Positions 44,193 to 56,031 of a DNA stretch of 64,000 nt are shown piece after piece. This stretch comes from Bdellovibrio bacteriovorus (GTDB lineage: Bacteria; Bdellovibrionota; Bdellovibrionia; Bdellovibrionales; Bdellovibrionaceae). The DNA lies in contig NZ_LUKE01000001.1 of NCBI RefSeq assembly GCF_001592735.1, forward strand, positions 2,059,184-2,123,183, read 5' to 3'. Each line of letters starts with the position of its first letter. Within the stretch, counting starts at the first letter, position 1. The position numbers and the translations under genes were made by a program. The notes beneath the pieces were generated by a model. The model had not been told where the DNA came from, searched no databases, and saw nothing but the letters and a program-made list of their open reading frames with translations.

Positions 44193-44764
44193 ATGCCTAA
44201 GTATATCCAATTTATGAAAAGCGCCGTCCTGGCCAAAGACTATCCCGTGCACAAAATGGCCGAAGTGGCTATTGCCGGACGATCTAACGCTGGAAAATCT
44301 TCTTTCATCAATGCGCTGACTCGCGACAAGGTGGCGAAGGTCAGTTCGACGCCAGGGAAAACTCGCTTGCTGAATTTCTTTAACATGGCGGACTCTTATG
44401 TTTTGGTGGATATGCCGGGGTACGGATTTGCGTCGCGTTCGCATTCTGAAGTTTTAGAATGGCATGAAATGATTGAAGCATATCTGATGACCCGTGAAAA
44501 TCTGGTAGGTTTGATTTTGGTGATGGATATTCGCCGTGAATGGACTGCCGATGAAGAGCTGCTTAAAAAATTCTCGGACGAACGGGGCTTTCCTTTGGCT
44601 ATCGTTTTAACTAAAGCAGACAAGATGTCTCGCAATCAGATGATGTCGGCAGCGATGAAGATGAAAAAGGTTTCGGGGCTTAGTGCTGTGTTCCCGGTGT
44701 CCTCATTGAAAAAAACCGGCCAAGATGAAATCGAACGTTATGTTTTTGAAAATTGGGTGAAGCA

Positions 44765-44768
<4 letters not shown>
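44193..44768 (+). CDS. engB: Ribosome biogenesis GTPase YihA/YsxC
   Basis: 191 residues from ATG 44193, chosen because the N-terminal length before G1 then matches other EngB proteins; ATG 44166 is possible. G1 AGRSNAGKSS, G3 VDMPGYGFA, G4 TKADK and G5 VSSLKK are all present. EngB helps assemble the large ribosomal subunit. Its stop overlaps the kdsB start by 4 bp (ATGA), so it heads an engB-kdsB-pyrG-kdsD operon. Confidence 0.93.
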
Positions 44769-47196
<2,428 letters not shown>

Positions 47197-47210
47197 TTCT
47201 AGAGGTATAA

Positions 47211-48191
47211 ATGTCCAAGATTATAGAGCAAGGTTTGAAAGTATTGGAAGTCGAAGCGCAGGCCATCTTAGGTTTGCGTGAACGCATCGGTGCTGACTTC
47301 GAAAAGGTCGTTAAAATGGTTACCGCTTGTAAAGGCAAACTCATCCTTACGGGAATGGGAAAGTCTGGACAGATTGCGCGTAAGCTTGCCAGTACATTTT
47401 CTTCTACCGGAACACCGGCGGTTTATTTACATCCAGGGGAAAGTTCTCATGGGGACATGGGCGTTATCGAAAACGATGACCTTATCATTGCGCTGTCTTA
47501 TGGCGGTGAGGTTCCCGAATTCGGTGCGCTTTATAAGTTTATCGCGCGCAAAGGTTTGCCTTTGGTGGCCATCACGGGAAAGGCAGAGTCTTCTTTAGCA
47601 AAATCGGCGCAAGCTGTTTTAAATGTACATGTTCCGGAAGAAGCTTGTCCTTTGGGCTTAGCTCCTACGGCAAGCAGCACAGCCACACTGGCAATGGGTG
47701 ATGCTGTAGCTATGGCCGTCATGGCTGAAAAAGGATTCAGCTCGGAGGATTTTGCGATCTTCCATCCAGGTGGCAGCTTGGGCTATCGTCTTTTAACTTT
47801 GGTGAAAGATGTCATGCACACGGGGGACGCTTTACCTACGGTGAAACTTGAGACGCCGATTCGCGAAGTGTTTTCAATTATGACCCACAAAGATGTGCGT
47901 GGTGCTGCGGGTGTGGTGGACGAAAAAGGGGACCTAGTAGGAGTGATCACCGACGGTCAGATTCGTCGTCGCTTAGAAAAAAGCAATGATCCGCTGACAG
48001 GTTTTGCAAAAGATCTTATGACCACCAACCCTCGCACCGTGGATGCTAACGAGTTGGCGGAAAAAGCACTCTTTGTCATGGAGCAGTTCCAGATCAATAT
48101 GTTGTTCGTTTTGGATAAAGATGCCACCCAGGCTCGCAAGCCCGTGGGTATTTTACATGTCCAAGATCTCTTGCGCGCGAAAGTGCGCTAG
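47211..48191 (+). CDS. kdsD: Arabinose-5-phosphate isomerase (KpsF/GutQ type)
   Basis: 326 residues. Interconverts ribulose-5-phosphate and arabinose-5-phosphate, the first step of Kdo synthesis. SIS domain with GKLILTGMGKSGQIARKL, GESSHGDMG and APTASSTATLAMGDA, followed by GFSSEDFAIFHPGGSLG and two CBS domains (VMHTGDALPTV; DLMTTNPRTVDANEL). Last gene of the engB-kdsB-pyrG operon. kdsA, which often sits between pyrG and kdsD, is missing. Overlaps the convergent ppk2 gene by 4 bp. Confidence 0.95.
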   Translation: MSKIIEQGLKVLEVEAQAILGLRERIGADFEKVVKMVTACKGKLILTGMGKSGQIARKLASTFSSTGTPAVYLHPGESSHGDMGVIENDDLIIALSYGGEVPEFGALYKFIARKGLPLVAITGKAESSLAKSAQAVLNVHVPEEACPLGLAPTASSTATLAMGDAVAMAVMAEKGFSSEDFAIFHPGGSLGYRLLTLVKDVMHTGDALPTVKLETPIREVFSIMTHKDVRGAAGVVDEKGDLVGVITDGQIRRRLEKSNDPLTGFAKDLMTTNPRTVDANELAEKALFVMEQFQINMLFVLDKDATQARKPVGILHVQDLLRAKVR

Positions 48192-49057
48192 TCTTTTAAG
48201 CGTTTTCGTAAAGACTTTAAATGTTTAATTTCTGCAGATTTGAGTTTAGGGAAATCTAAATTCAGCTCTGCCATTTTTTCGGTGATAATTTTTGAAGCGA
48301 TTAAGCGCGCCGTGGGTTTATCGTCCGCGGGGATGATATACCAAGGCGCTGCTTTGTGACTGGTCTTAGACAGGCAGAACTCATAGGCCTTTTGATATTT
48401 ATCCCATAATCCGCGCGCGGTAATATCGGCTTCTTCGACTTTCCAGTTTTTGCTAGCGTCATCAAAACGAGCCAAAAGACGATTTTTTTGTTCTTTTTTT
48501 GAAAGATGCAAAAAGATTTTAATAACTAAAATGCCTTGATTCGCCAGGTAGCGTTCATGACTGACGATATCTTCACAGCGATCTTTTAAAAGGTTTTTAG
48601 ATGTTCGTATTTTTTCCGGCAGACGGCTTGAATCTAAGATTTCGGGCATGACGTAAGGGACGATGACATCCTCATAATAAGAGCGATTGAAAACTTTAAT
48701 TTCTCCGCGCACGGCCATGGGGGTATGGGTCCGCCATAAAAAATCGTGCTTTAATTCTTCGCCGGAGGGTTTTTTAAAGCTGGTGACCGAACATCCTTGA
48801 GGATCGACGTCTTTAAGAACATGCTTGATAAGACCATCTTTTCCTGCGGTGTCCATTCCCTGCAATACGATTAAAACGGCCCATGTCGATTGAGCATAAA
48901 GGCGTTGCTGATGTTCCGCGATATCTTTTTGAATCTCTTTTAAAAGTTCGTCGCCGTCGGCGTCCGTTTTATATAACGGCTTGACCCCTGTTTTGGTTTT
49001 TTTTAAAGAAACCTCTCGGCCAGGTTTTACAATAAATTCCGATGCCTTCAATTTCAT
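48188..49057 (-). CDS. ppk2: PPK2-family polyphosphate:nucleotide phosphotransferase
   Basis: 289 residues, single-domain PPK2. Transfers phosphate between polyphosphate and nucleoside (di)phosphates. Walker A VLQGMDTAGKDG, lid region DFLWRTHTPMAVRGEIKVFN, Walker B and FNRSYYEDV are typical of the family. The substrate class (AMP, ADP or GDP) cannot be decided from sequence by eye. Its start overlaps the stop of the HutD-like gene by 4 bp; both are cotranscribed. Its end overlaps the kdsD end on the opposite strand. Confidence 0.93.
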   Translation of the reverse strand: MKLKASEFIVKPGREVSLKKTKTGVKPLYKTDADGDELLKEIQKDIAEHQQRLYAQSTWAVLIVLQGMDTAGKDGLIKHVLKDVDPQGCSVTSFKKPSGEELKHDFLWRTHTPMAVRGEIKVFNRSYYEDVIVPYVMPEILDSSRLPEKIRTSKNLLKDRCEDIVSHERYLANQGILVIKIFLHLSKKEQKNRLLARFDDASKNWKVEEADITARGLWDKYQKAYEFCLSKTSHKAAPWYIIPADDKPTARLIASKIITEKMAELNLDFPKLKSAEIKHLKSLRKRLKD

Positions 49058-49620
49058 TCTAAATTCCTTCTGTTAACGGAAATGATCAGCAACTTCGAAG
49101 CCGAACGAGCGCGAATACGAATATCGCGAGAACCCGTTACTTTAAAAGTATCGCCGGTTTCTACACTTTGATCATCAATAGTTAAAGAGCCCTTGCAGCA
49201 AAACAGATAAAACCACCCCTCACCGAATTGCAAGGTGTCGGTCACATCGGCGGCAAATGTTTCTAAATCCATATAAGCGACGTATTTTTCGCGATTATAA
49301 ATGATTCCTAAATCGACAACTTCCCCGGCAGAGGTGCTGAAAATTTCTTTCTCACCCGCGAATGAAAAAGGCTGCAAGGGTTCATAGCGTACATTATTGA
49401 TTACCAAGCCATCGCCTTGCCAAACGGCCAAGATGCGATCAAAACCCGGAAACTTTGAAAATGCGGAAGGTGCGCGAACCAAAGCCGAGCTAACGCGAAA
49501 ATCGAAATCGTTTTTCGAGAAATCTGAATTTGGGGGATAGATTTCAATTTCGTTGGTCACGCCTTCGCCATTTTTCCATGGCATTGATTTATAATCTGAA
49601 GATTTAATAAGTTTATTCAT
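49054..49620 (-). CDS. HutD/Ves-family cupin protein
   Basis: 188 residues, cupin barrel. The N-terminal KSMPWKNGEGVTNEIEIYP is diagnostic of HutD/Ves. The family is a small, poorly understood group linked to histidine use (HutD) or environmental stress (Ves). No hut genes are present here. RBS before the ATG is weak. Leads an operon with ppk2; a TGACGTCA-like palindrome precedes it, not assigned. Confidence 0.87.
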   Translation of the reverse strand: MNKLIKSSDYKSMPWKNGEGVTNEIEIYPPNSDFSKNDFDFRVSSALVRAPSAFSKFPGFDRILAVWQGDGLVINNVRYEPLQPFSFAGEKEIFSTSAGEVVDLGIIYNREKYVAYMDLETFAADVTDTLQFGEGWFYLFCCKGSLTIDDQSVETGDTFKVTGSRDIRIRARSASKLLIISVNRRNLE

Positions 49621-49657
49621 GATGACATCATTCTGACGTCACCATGAAGTCTTGTCA

Positions 49658-50422
49658 CTAGTGAGAGTGAGATTTATCGCCGTCGTCGTGAATTTTTAAT
49701 TCGACGGTCATTTGGATGGTGCCGACGTCTGTTTTAGGATCGTAGGCTTTAAATGGATCATCTTTAAGATCCTTAGCTGCTTTTTGCTTAATCCATAATA
49801 CATAGTCTTCATCTAGATCCCATTGCACGAAATCGGCTTTGCGATCTGTGGGTTCACCTAAAGCGAAATTGCGAATCGCCGTTTGGACCGCATCGGCCAT
49901 CGAAGTGGGGCCGGGTTGAAATTCAAAAGACATGTGTTGCACGAAAGGTTTGTTATTTTCATCCGTAAAATATTGCGCATGAAAATAACGAGTCCCGGGA
50001 AGGGGGCTTTGGGTGCGGATGATAAACATATCCCCGCTGGCCGGATTGCTGTCCCGAGTGACGACGGGATTTTGTCCTGACTTTTTTAAATCTGAAACGA
50101 TACGTTCAAAGTTTTTATTTCCGCGAGCGGCATCTAACAAAAAATAACTCATTTTGCTTAATGAAGCTTTGGCATTTCCATTGCTTTTTGAATCGCTGAC
50201 CGTGTTTGTTGCGGCCTGCTTTGATGGGGGACCTTGTTGAGTTTGGCCTTGGGGTTGAGCTTGAGCCGAGGTTTCACCTGCTGTTGCCGAGCCGTTGCCA
50301 CTCTGGCCGGTAAGAAAGTCTGAAGTCGTCGCGGGTGTTTGTGAGCGCTTCATTTGCTCTCGACCCCAAAGGCCCAGAGCAATAACGGCAACAATAAGTA
50401 ATGGTACTAGGGCTCTATTCAT
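49658..50422 (-). CDS. Membrane-anchored protein of unknown function
   Basis: 254 residues. One N-terminal membrane helix (VPLLIVAVIALGLWG) is followed by a low-complexity Gln/Ser/Thr/Gly stretch to about residue 90 and a soluble domain (FVQWDLDEDYVLWIKQKAA, VGTIQMTVELKIHDDGDKS). No recognised family. It ends with a His-rich tail (SHSH), which might bind metal. Located 37 bp from the convergent end of the 49054-49620 gene's upstream and 14 bp after the M23-like gene on the same strand; that gap suggests cotranscription. Confidence 0.68.
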   Translation of the reverse strand: MNRALVPLLIVAVIALGLWGREQMKRSQTPATTSDFLTGQSGNGSATAGETSAQAQPQGQTQQGPPSKQAATNTVSDSKSNGNAKASLSKMSYFLLDAARGNKNFERIVSDLKKSGQNPVVTRDSNPASGDMFIIRTQSPLPGTRYFHAQYFTDENNKPFVQHMSFEFQPGPTSMADAVQTAIRNFALGEPTDRKADFVQWDLDEDYVLWIKQKAAKDLKDDPFKAYDPKTDVGTIQMTVELKIHDDGDKSHSH

Positions 50423-50436
50423 AACGACTCTTTAGC

Positions 50437-52257
50437 TTAATAAGAAGTTCCGAATTGGTTTTTTTCCCACTTCAATAAATATTTGGTTGGGTCCATCAAA
50501 TCACTTCTGCGACCAAATTTATTTCCTCGGGCAGAAAGGCCGCCTTTCTTGGTACCGCTATACAATTCAAAATGAAGCATCGCCGGGCAGCAGTTCGAAC
50601 TCACTGTTCCAATATAGCCCATCACTTGACCACGAGTGACTTTCGCACCGGTTGAGACACCTTTAGCGGCTTTTCCGGTCAACTCGCCATAACGAGCTAC
50701 AAAACCACCCGGATATTGAACATCCAAAGCGTAAGTGTTTTGATAGAAGTAATAAAGTCCACGAGACACTTTACCGTCGGCAATCGACACGGCGGCTTCA
50801 CCATGATAGCGGTATAAGTCACACGCGGCGTGCAGACGTTTCCCTTTACTGCGACCCGCTTTAAAGCGGCGCATGCCAGACAAGTAAGATTGAGTCGGTC
50901 TTTTTATTGTCGGAAAACCGCAACAAGCCGCATCGTTAATATTTTTGATTGGACCTTTAGGAATGGGTGTCATGCGCGTGGCGGACGAGTCTTCGTCAGC
51001 CTTTTTAGCAACAGAACATTGGCCCTCAAGTTTTACGTAATCTTGAGCCAGCCATCCAATGTTTTCCCCTTCTTTTTCCGGGAATTGGATTTTAACAAAA
51101 GTGTATTCCTTGCCATTAATAACTTTCTTTTTCGTATCAGCTGCGCCCCAGCTTTGAAATGGCAAAACAGTTTCGTTTTTCTCGGCCTTGAAAAGAACTT
51201 TCTCAAGGCTTTCATCGCGCACATTCAAAGTGTCTTCATTAATACAAACAACATGCTCTTGCTTGCTGTTGATCAATTTCAAATCTTCATCTTCGGTTTC
51301 TTCATCGTCAGCGGCATCGTCTTTTTGAACGGGGGCCGTGTCGACAGCGGCTTGCGCACTTTGTTTATTTTCAGTGGTCACCGCAGGAGGGGTCTGAGTT
51401 TTTGAACCTTCCGCGAAAGGCTTATTCACAAGCTTTTCTTGGGCTTCTTTTTGCGCTTTGATTTCATCGGCGGCGGCTTTTGTAACTTCTAACGGAGACG
51501 CGGCCACGGATCCAGAGCTGCCCACGCCACTTTCTAAAGATTGACGGCTGCCCGTAGGAGCTTGGTCCATGCGAGAATCTAAAACAACATCCGCCTCTGA
51601 TGGGAGGTGAGTTAAGATAGAGCGGAAAATTCCGGTATGATCGGCATTGACCCCCACGCGTGCGACGGGGTTGCTTGAGTTTGCGGTGAAGACTTCAAAG
51701 ATCATGAAGTTTCTAGCTTTTCCATCAATCGTGCAGGTAAAGGATTGTACTTGGTCTTTTTCGGTCGCTAATTGCCAGAACGTACCTACGGTTGGAATTT
51801 TTATCCCGGGGATTTCTTTGACGCTGACGCCAGATTTGATTTCAATGACATAGTCTTCCAGATTTTTAAGCGAAGATTCTGCGATATATCCATTGTCCAT
51901 GCGATCGGCAAACCACTTATTAGTCTGCGCTTTGGGAGTTTGAGAGACGCCGATGACGTCGACGTATTTATATCCTGGGCGAGTTTTCGCCTCTGTTGAA
52001 ATGCGAACTAGAGATCTATTTAATAGAAAAGATTTGCGAGAACCCTTAGGTGTTTGCAACTCGGTTTTTTCTAAAGACGAAACATTCTTTCCTTGAGAAA
52101 TATAGAAAGGAATTTCTTTAAGCGATGTGATCTGACATTTTGAAGCGGAAACAAAACCTGCATTATTATGCCAGTAAAGATCCACCGGTGCCGCGTGAGC
52201 AAATGAGGATAGGCACACTAGACTAAGCATTGAAAACAGGCCAGATTTATAATTCAT
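50437..52257 (-). CDS. Secreted M23-like protein, catalytic His replaced
   Basis: 606 residues from ATG 52257 (GAGGG 7 nt upstream; longer frame unsupported). Signal peptide cleavage near FAHA. Two N-terminal segments of unknown fold, an SH3-like domain near 335-410 (NVRDESLEKVLFKAEKNE) and a C-terminal M23 (LytM) domain: zinc motif HAACD (His476, Asp480) and LHFELY with zinc His562. The M23 HxH motif should supply the catalytic His two residues before that His; here the residue is Met560 (PAMLHFE). The protein may therefore bind but not cut peptidoglycan, like EnvC-type activators. Confidence 0.82.
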   Translation of the reverse strand: MNYKSGLFSMLSLVCLSSFAHAAPVDLYWHNNAGFVSASKCQITSLKEIPFYISQGKNVSSLEKTELQTPKGSRKSFLLNRSLVRISTEAKTRPGYKYVDVIGVSQTPKAQTNKWFADRMDNGYIAESSLKNLEDYVIEIKSGVSVKEIPGIKIPTVGTFWQLATEKDQVQSFTCTIDGKARNFMIFEVFTANSSNPVARVGVNADHTGIFRSILTHLPSEADVVLDSRMDQAPTGSRQSLESGVGSSGSVAASPLEVTKAAADEIKAQKEAQEKLVNKPFAEGSKTQTPPAVTTENKQSAQAAVDTAPVQKDDAADDEETEDEDLKLINSKQEHVVCINEDTLNVRDESLEKVLFKAEKNETVLPFQSWGAADTKKKVINGKEYTFVKIQFPEKEGENIGWLAQDYVKLEGQCSVAKKADEDSSATRMTPIPKGPIKNINDAACCGFPTIKRPTQSYLSGMRRFKAGRSKGKRLHAACDLYRYHGEAAVSIADGKVSRGLYYFYQNTYALDVQYPGGFVARYGELTGKAAKGVSTGAKVTRGQVMGYIGTVSSNCCPAMLHFELYSGTKKGGLSARGNKFGRRSDLMDPTKYLLKWEKNQFGTSY

Positions 52258-52403
52258 AGACAAACCCTCGCTTTGACGAATACGGGGTTTATTCCAAATC
52301 TCATGCCGTCTCAAATTGGAATAAATTCAGTGTGGAGGCCTTATAATGTCCATAAACTCTACACTCGTGCGCAAGTCGTCGCATTAAGCCCAGAAAGGTC
52401 CAG

Positions 52404-52450
52404 AATATTACCCGGGTGATATTGACTTTGGATAATACCCGGGTAATATT
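52404..52450 (+). promoter_or_regulatory. Two palindromic operators over the MFS-gene promoter
   Basis: Site 1: ATATTACCCGGGTGATAT (52405-52422). Site 2: ATAATACCCGGGTAATAT (52432-52449). Both centre on CCCGGG, 27 bp apart, on about the same helix face at 2.5 turns. TTGACT (52422-52427) and AATATT (52445-52450) form a sigma-70-like promoter of 17-bp spacing that site 1 abuts and site 2 covers. Confidence 0.75.
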
Positions 52451-52473
52451 ACCTTTAAGCAAAGGAAACACCT

Positions 52474-53709
52474 ATGGAAGCAACGATCCCTTCACCCAGC
52501 ACCGGATTTACCGGATACCAAAAATTCATTATCGCGATCTTAGCCTTTTTGCAGTTTACGATTATTTTGGACTTTATGATCTTGTCTCCCTTAGGAGCTA
52601 TCTTAATGCCCGCACTTAAAGTCACGACGATGCAGTTCGGGGCCGTGGTCTCTGGCTATGCAATCAGCGCCGGTCTTTCAGGATTTTTGACGGCGGGATT
52701 TGCCGACAGGTTTGATCGTAAGAAACTGCTTTTGTTTTTCTATGGTGGTTTTATCTTGGGAACATTCTTATGCGGTATTGCGCCCAATTATGAATTCTTA
52801 TTAGGAGCGCGAATCGTGACCGGTCTTTTTGGCGGCGTGATTGGGTCTATCGTATTTGCGATCTTGACGGATTTATTTCCGATGCACCAACGCGGACGGG
52901 TCATGGGTTTTTTGCAAACGGCTTTTGCTGCTAGTCAGGTCTTAGGATTGCCGGCCGGTTTATATCTATCTAATCATTGGGGATGGCATATGCCGTTTAT
53001 GATGATCGTGGTGATTAGTTTAATTGCGGGGGTGTTCATTGTTTTATACATGAAACCCATTAACGCACATCTAGCGTTGCAAACCGATAAAAAAGCTTAT
53101 CAACATTTACTTCATACCATCCAAGTGCCGAAGTATTTGCTAGCCTTTGCGGCGACGGCATTATTGTCTATCGGTGGATTTATGATCATGCCTTTTTCAA
53201 GTGCGTTTACAGTGAATAATTTAGGCATTCATCAAGACCAGTTGCCGATCATTTATTTGATTACCGGTATTGCTTCTATCCTGATCGGACCGTTGGTCGG
53301 AAAAGCCAGTGATAGCTTGGGAAAATTCAACGTCTTTATCTTTGGATCCTTAGTGAGCATGGTGATGGTCATGGTATACACCCATTTGGGTGTCACTCCG
53401 CTGGTCGTGGTGATCTTGGTAAATACGGTGATGTTCGTGGGCATTTTCTCGCGCATGATTCCTTCGCAAGCTTTGATGTCCGCAATTCCAACACCGGCTA
53501 ATCGCGGGGCCTTTATGTCCATCAGTTCGTCATTACAGTCTTTAGCGGGGGGCTTGGGATCTATCATCGCGGGCCTGATTGTGGTGCAAGAGGCTGATGG
53601 TATGATTCGACACTTTGAAACCATCGGTTATGTGATGGTGGGACTGTCCCTTTTCACTCTGGTGATGATGTATATGATTAACCGCATGGTGCAAAATGAA
53701 AATAGATAG
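52474..53709 (+). CDS. MFS efflux transporter
   Basis: 411 residues, 12 predicted membrane helices. Motif A-like loop GFADRFDRKKLL after helix 2, and ARIVTGLFGGVIGSIVFAIL in helices 4-5 fit the DHA1 drug:proton antiporter type. AAAGGAAA precedes the ATG. Substrate unknown. Overlaps the downstream DUF2239 gene by 14 bp, so both share the doubly-operated promoter. Confidence 0.9.
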   Translation: MEATIPSPSTGFTGYQKFIIAILAFLQFTIILDFMILSPLGAILMPALKVTTMQFGAVVSGYAISAGLSGFLTAGFADRFDRKKLLLFFYGGFILGTFLCGIAPNYEFLLGARIVTGLFGGVIGSIVFAILTDLFPMHQRGRVMGFLQTAFAASQVLGLPAGLYLSNHWGWHMPFMMIVVISLIAGVFIVLYMKPINAHLALQTDKKAYQHLLHTIQVPKYLLAFAATALLSIGGFMIMPFSSAFTVNNLGIHQDQLPIIYLITGIASILIGPLVGKASDSLGKFNVFIFGSLVSMVMVMVYTHLGVTPLVVVILVNTVMFVGIFSRMIPSQALMSAIPTPANRGAFMSISSSLQSLAGGLGSIIAGLIVVQEADGMIRHFETIGYVMVGLSLFTLVMMYMINRMVQNENR

Positions 53710-54274
53710 AACATATTCGGCCTTTGCCGAGTCAAAAAAAATAGCCACGGGGGATGTCCTGGAAGTGGCGAGCAGGGTCAAAAAGTTTTTGACCAAAGAG
53801 GCTAAAGCACAAGTTCTGATTTTTGATGATTCAACCAGCAATCAAATAGAAATCGACTTTCGTGGAACCCCCGAAAATGTCACTCGTCGTTTAGAGGCGT
53901 TGCTAGAAAATACGCAAGAGGGTGAAAAAAAGTCGGGCCCCGGCCGCCCAAAATTAGGTGTCGTCGCAAAAGAAGTAACCTTGTTGCCGGATCATTGGGA
54001 ATGGCTGGCTCGTCAACCTGGTGGGGCTTCGGTCACTTTGCGTAAGCTCGTGGAAGAAGCTAAGAAAAAGAATTTAGCTAAAGACCAAATCAGAATGTCG
54101 CAAGAGGCGACCTATAAGTTTATGACCGTGATGGCCGGTGACCTGCCTGATTACGAAGAGGCTTTAAGGGCTTTATATGCAGGTGATGCCAAGAAATTTG
54201 AGAAACTGATCACCGCGTGGCCAAAGGATATTCAAGACCACACGATGATGTTGGCAAAGGCTTCTTGGAAGTAA
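53696..54274 (+). CDS. DUF2239-family protein, candidate regulator
   Basis: 192 residues. DUF2239 signature: GPGRPKLGVVAKEVTLLPDH and LARQPGGASVTLRKLVEEAK. The GPGRPKLG segment is AT-hook-like, so DNA binding is plausible but unproven. The function is unknown. It is translationally coupled to the MFS pump; in such operons the partner is often the repressor, so this protein is my candidate for the CCCGGG-centred operators. It is the last gene before a convergent gene on the minus strand. Confidence 0.78.
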   Translation: MKIDRTYSAFAESKKIATGDVLEVASRVKKFLTKEAKAQVLIFDDSTSNQIEIDFRGTPENVTRRLEALLENTQEGEKKSGPGRPKLGVVAKEVTLLPDHWEWLARQPGGASVTLRKLVEEAKKKNLAKDQIRMSQEATYKFMTVMAGDLPDYEEALRALYAGDAKKFEKLITAWPKDIQDHTMMLAKASWK

Positions 54275-54295
54275 TTTCTTAGGCGTAGGGAACCC

Positions 54296-55456
54296 CTACG
54301 CCATTTTTGCTCTAAGAATGATGTATTCTTCGAGAGCATTCACGATGTGATACAGCGAACTTGATTTCGAAGAATCACCACTGAAGGTGTCTGTCTCTGA
54401 AAGCTGGTCGTACCACATGCCCGGAGTGGGAGTCGTAAAGAACTTAAATAAAGTTTCTAAGGCATCGTCCGCGGCTTTGGCATAAGGGCCTTGTAATTCT
54501 TTAACAACTTCATTTCCTAAACGAACTGCGGCTTTGATGCGCTCACACTGAGGCCAGAAACGAGAAGAGATCTTTTTGGGTGTCCAATCACTCCAAACTT
54601 CATCAAAGGCAATTTTTCTTTGGGGAGATGTGCCGTATTTTTCCGCCAAGTTGAAAATACGATGGCGAATATCTTTTAGATCCTGACCACTTAAATCTTC
54701 ATATAAAGACATAAGCCAAGACCATTCATATTGATGGCCCGGTTCAAAAATAAATCGACCATTTTCAAACTTGTGATTCCACGAAGAGTCAAAGTACTCT
54801 CCGATCACGCCCGTTTTTTGATCAATGAATTTTTCTAAGCACAATGTGATCAGTTCGCGACCTAAATCTTTCCAGCGTGGATCTGGATCAATTTGCATCC
54901 AAGCGATCGCTGATTCGAACATGTGCATATGGGGATTTGACTTATAAGATTTGTTTCCCTGGTCATCAAGTTCAGTAAAGCCGCCTCCTGGCACAGTCCT
55001 TTCACGTCTTAGATAATCTAAAAGCTGAATAGCGCGATCTTTGGTTTTGGGATCTTTGGTGATGGAATACTCTTGAGCCAAGCCAAATAAGGCGAAAGCT
55101 TGAGTGTACAAATCCGGAGTGTCGTTTTTTGGTGTGCCATTGATTTCAATCGAATAGCGAAAGGCCCCTGACGGCAGGGAGAACTTATCTACCAAATATT
55201 TTGTGCCTAAGATCACGTGTTGGTGGGCCCAGTTAGGGGGGCACGACCCAAGTCTAGCTCCGGTCAGGAATGAATAAATTTGACGGCACTGAACCATAGC
55301 TCTGCGAGGAAGTGGCAAGGCTTCTCCAGAAAAGGAAAGGCTTTCAACAAAACCACCGTTGACCTTATCCACCCCGATATCGCCCCAAAGAGGATAGACG
55401 TTATGGCTCAGCCATTTTTTAGCATAATCGATATTCTTTTGTACTTCGTTAGTCAT
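54296..55456 (-). CDS. AGE-family epimerase/isomerase
   Basis: 386 residues from ATG 55456; a GTG at 55501 is possible. An (alpha/alpha)6-barrel family whose members are N-acylglucosamine 2-epimerases or mannose/glucose isomerases. Seen: RAMVQCRQIYSFLTGA, HMHMFESAIAW, FEPGHQYEWSW, FWPQCERIKAAVRLG and GMWYDQLSETDTF. His residues in HMHMFE and GHQYEW fit the catalytic pair. Substrate uncertain: mannose-6-phosphate-type and GlcNAc-type members cannot be separated by eye. Confidence 0.85.
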   Translation of the reverse strand: MTNEVQKNIDYAKKWLSHNVYPLWGDIGVDKVNGGFVESLSFSGEALPLPRRAMVQCRQIYSFLTGARLGSCPPNWAHQHVILGTKYLVDKFSLPSGAFRYSIEINGTPKNDTPDLYTQAFALFGLAQEYSITKDPKTKDRAIQLLDYLRRERTVPGGGFTELDDQGNKSYKSNPHMHMFESAIAWMQIDPDPRWKDLGRELITLCLEKFIDQKTGVIGEYFDSSWNHKFENGRFIFEPGHQYEWSWLMSLYEDLSGQDLKDIRHRIFNLAEKYGTSPQRKIAFDEVWSDWTPKKISSRFWPQCERIKAAVRLGNEVVKELQGPYAKAADDALETLFKFFTTPTPGMWYDQLSETDTFSGDSSKSSSLYHIVNALEEYIILRAKMA

Positions 55457-55508
55457 GAAACCACATTGAACTTTACCTGAAAAGAGGTCAAGAGCTAACA
55501 CCCCATGC

Positions 55509-55536
55509 TTGACACTCTCAAGCGGGGGCCTATCCT
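55509..55536 (+). promoter_or_regulatory. Sigma-70-type promoter
   Basis: TTGACA (55509-55514), 16-bp spacer, TATCCT (55531-55536), 31 bp upstream of the ATG at 55567, in the gap between divergent genes. Perfect -35. Confidence 0.65.
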
Positions 55537-55566
55537 AAACCAAATTCACATTTGTCAGGAAATTTA

Positions 55567-56031
55567 ATGACGGCCACCATTGCAAAAATTCTGGGTTCGA
55601 TTTTGCGCAGTATGTTTATCTCTATCGTTATGCTGGTCATCGCGTTGTCGGTGATTACAGGGCAATTCCCTCCGGATTTTGAAAAGCTGCAAAAAACCTA
55701 CTCCAGCGTGCAAGAGCTCGCACAGCTGAGTAATGGTTTTCATGAACGCAAAAATATCGATGCGGCTACATCAACTATGGGCTCCGCGGGGTCTATGGAA
55801 GAAGACGACATTCGCCGGCTTGAAGAAATCAATGCGAAGCGAGCAGAAATTGGCGCAAATCTTTTGCCCCATGCTTCTGACAATGGATCTGCTTCTAAAG
55901 TGACGACGGTGGCGCAAGGTAAGACCCAAGAACAGCTTGAAGGTAAAATTCGTGACTTACAGCAAGACCTCTTTCGTCTGCAAGAGCGAGTCAATAGACT
56001 TGAAAGTCAAAGCAGAGGTGAGACCCCATGA
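55567..56031 (+). CDS. Membrane protein with periplasmic coiled coil
   Basis: 154 residues from ATG 55567 (TCAGGAAA upstream). One membrane helix (MFISIVMLVIALSVITG) and a C-terminal coiled coil (QLEGKIRDLQQDLFRLQERV). A disordered Ser/Gly region lies between. No recognised family. Its stop overlaps the start of the thioesterase gene (ATGA). Heads the run of genes that ends in the gliding cluster; whether it takes part is unknown. Confidence 0.68.
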   Translation: MTATIAKILGSILRSMFISIVMLVIALSVITGQFPPDFEKLQKTYSSVQELAQLSNGFHERKNIDAATSTMGSAGSMEEDDIRRLEEINAKRAEIGANLLPHASDNGSASKVTTVAQGKTQEQLEGKIRDLQQDLFRLQERVNRLESQSRGETP

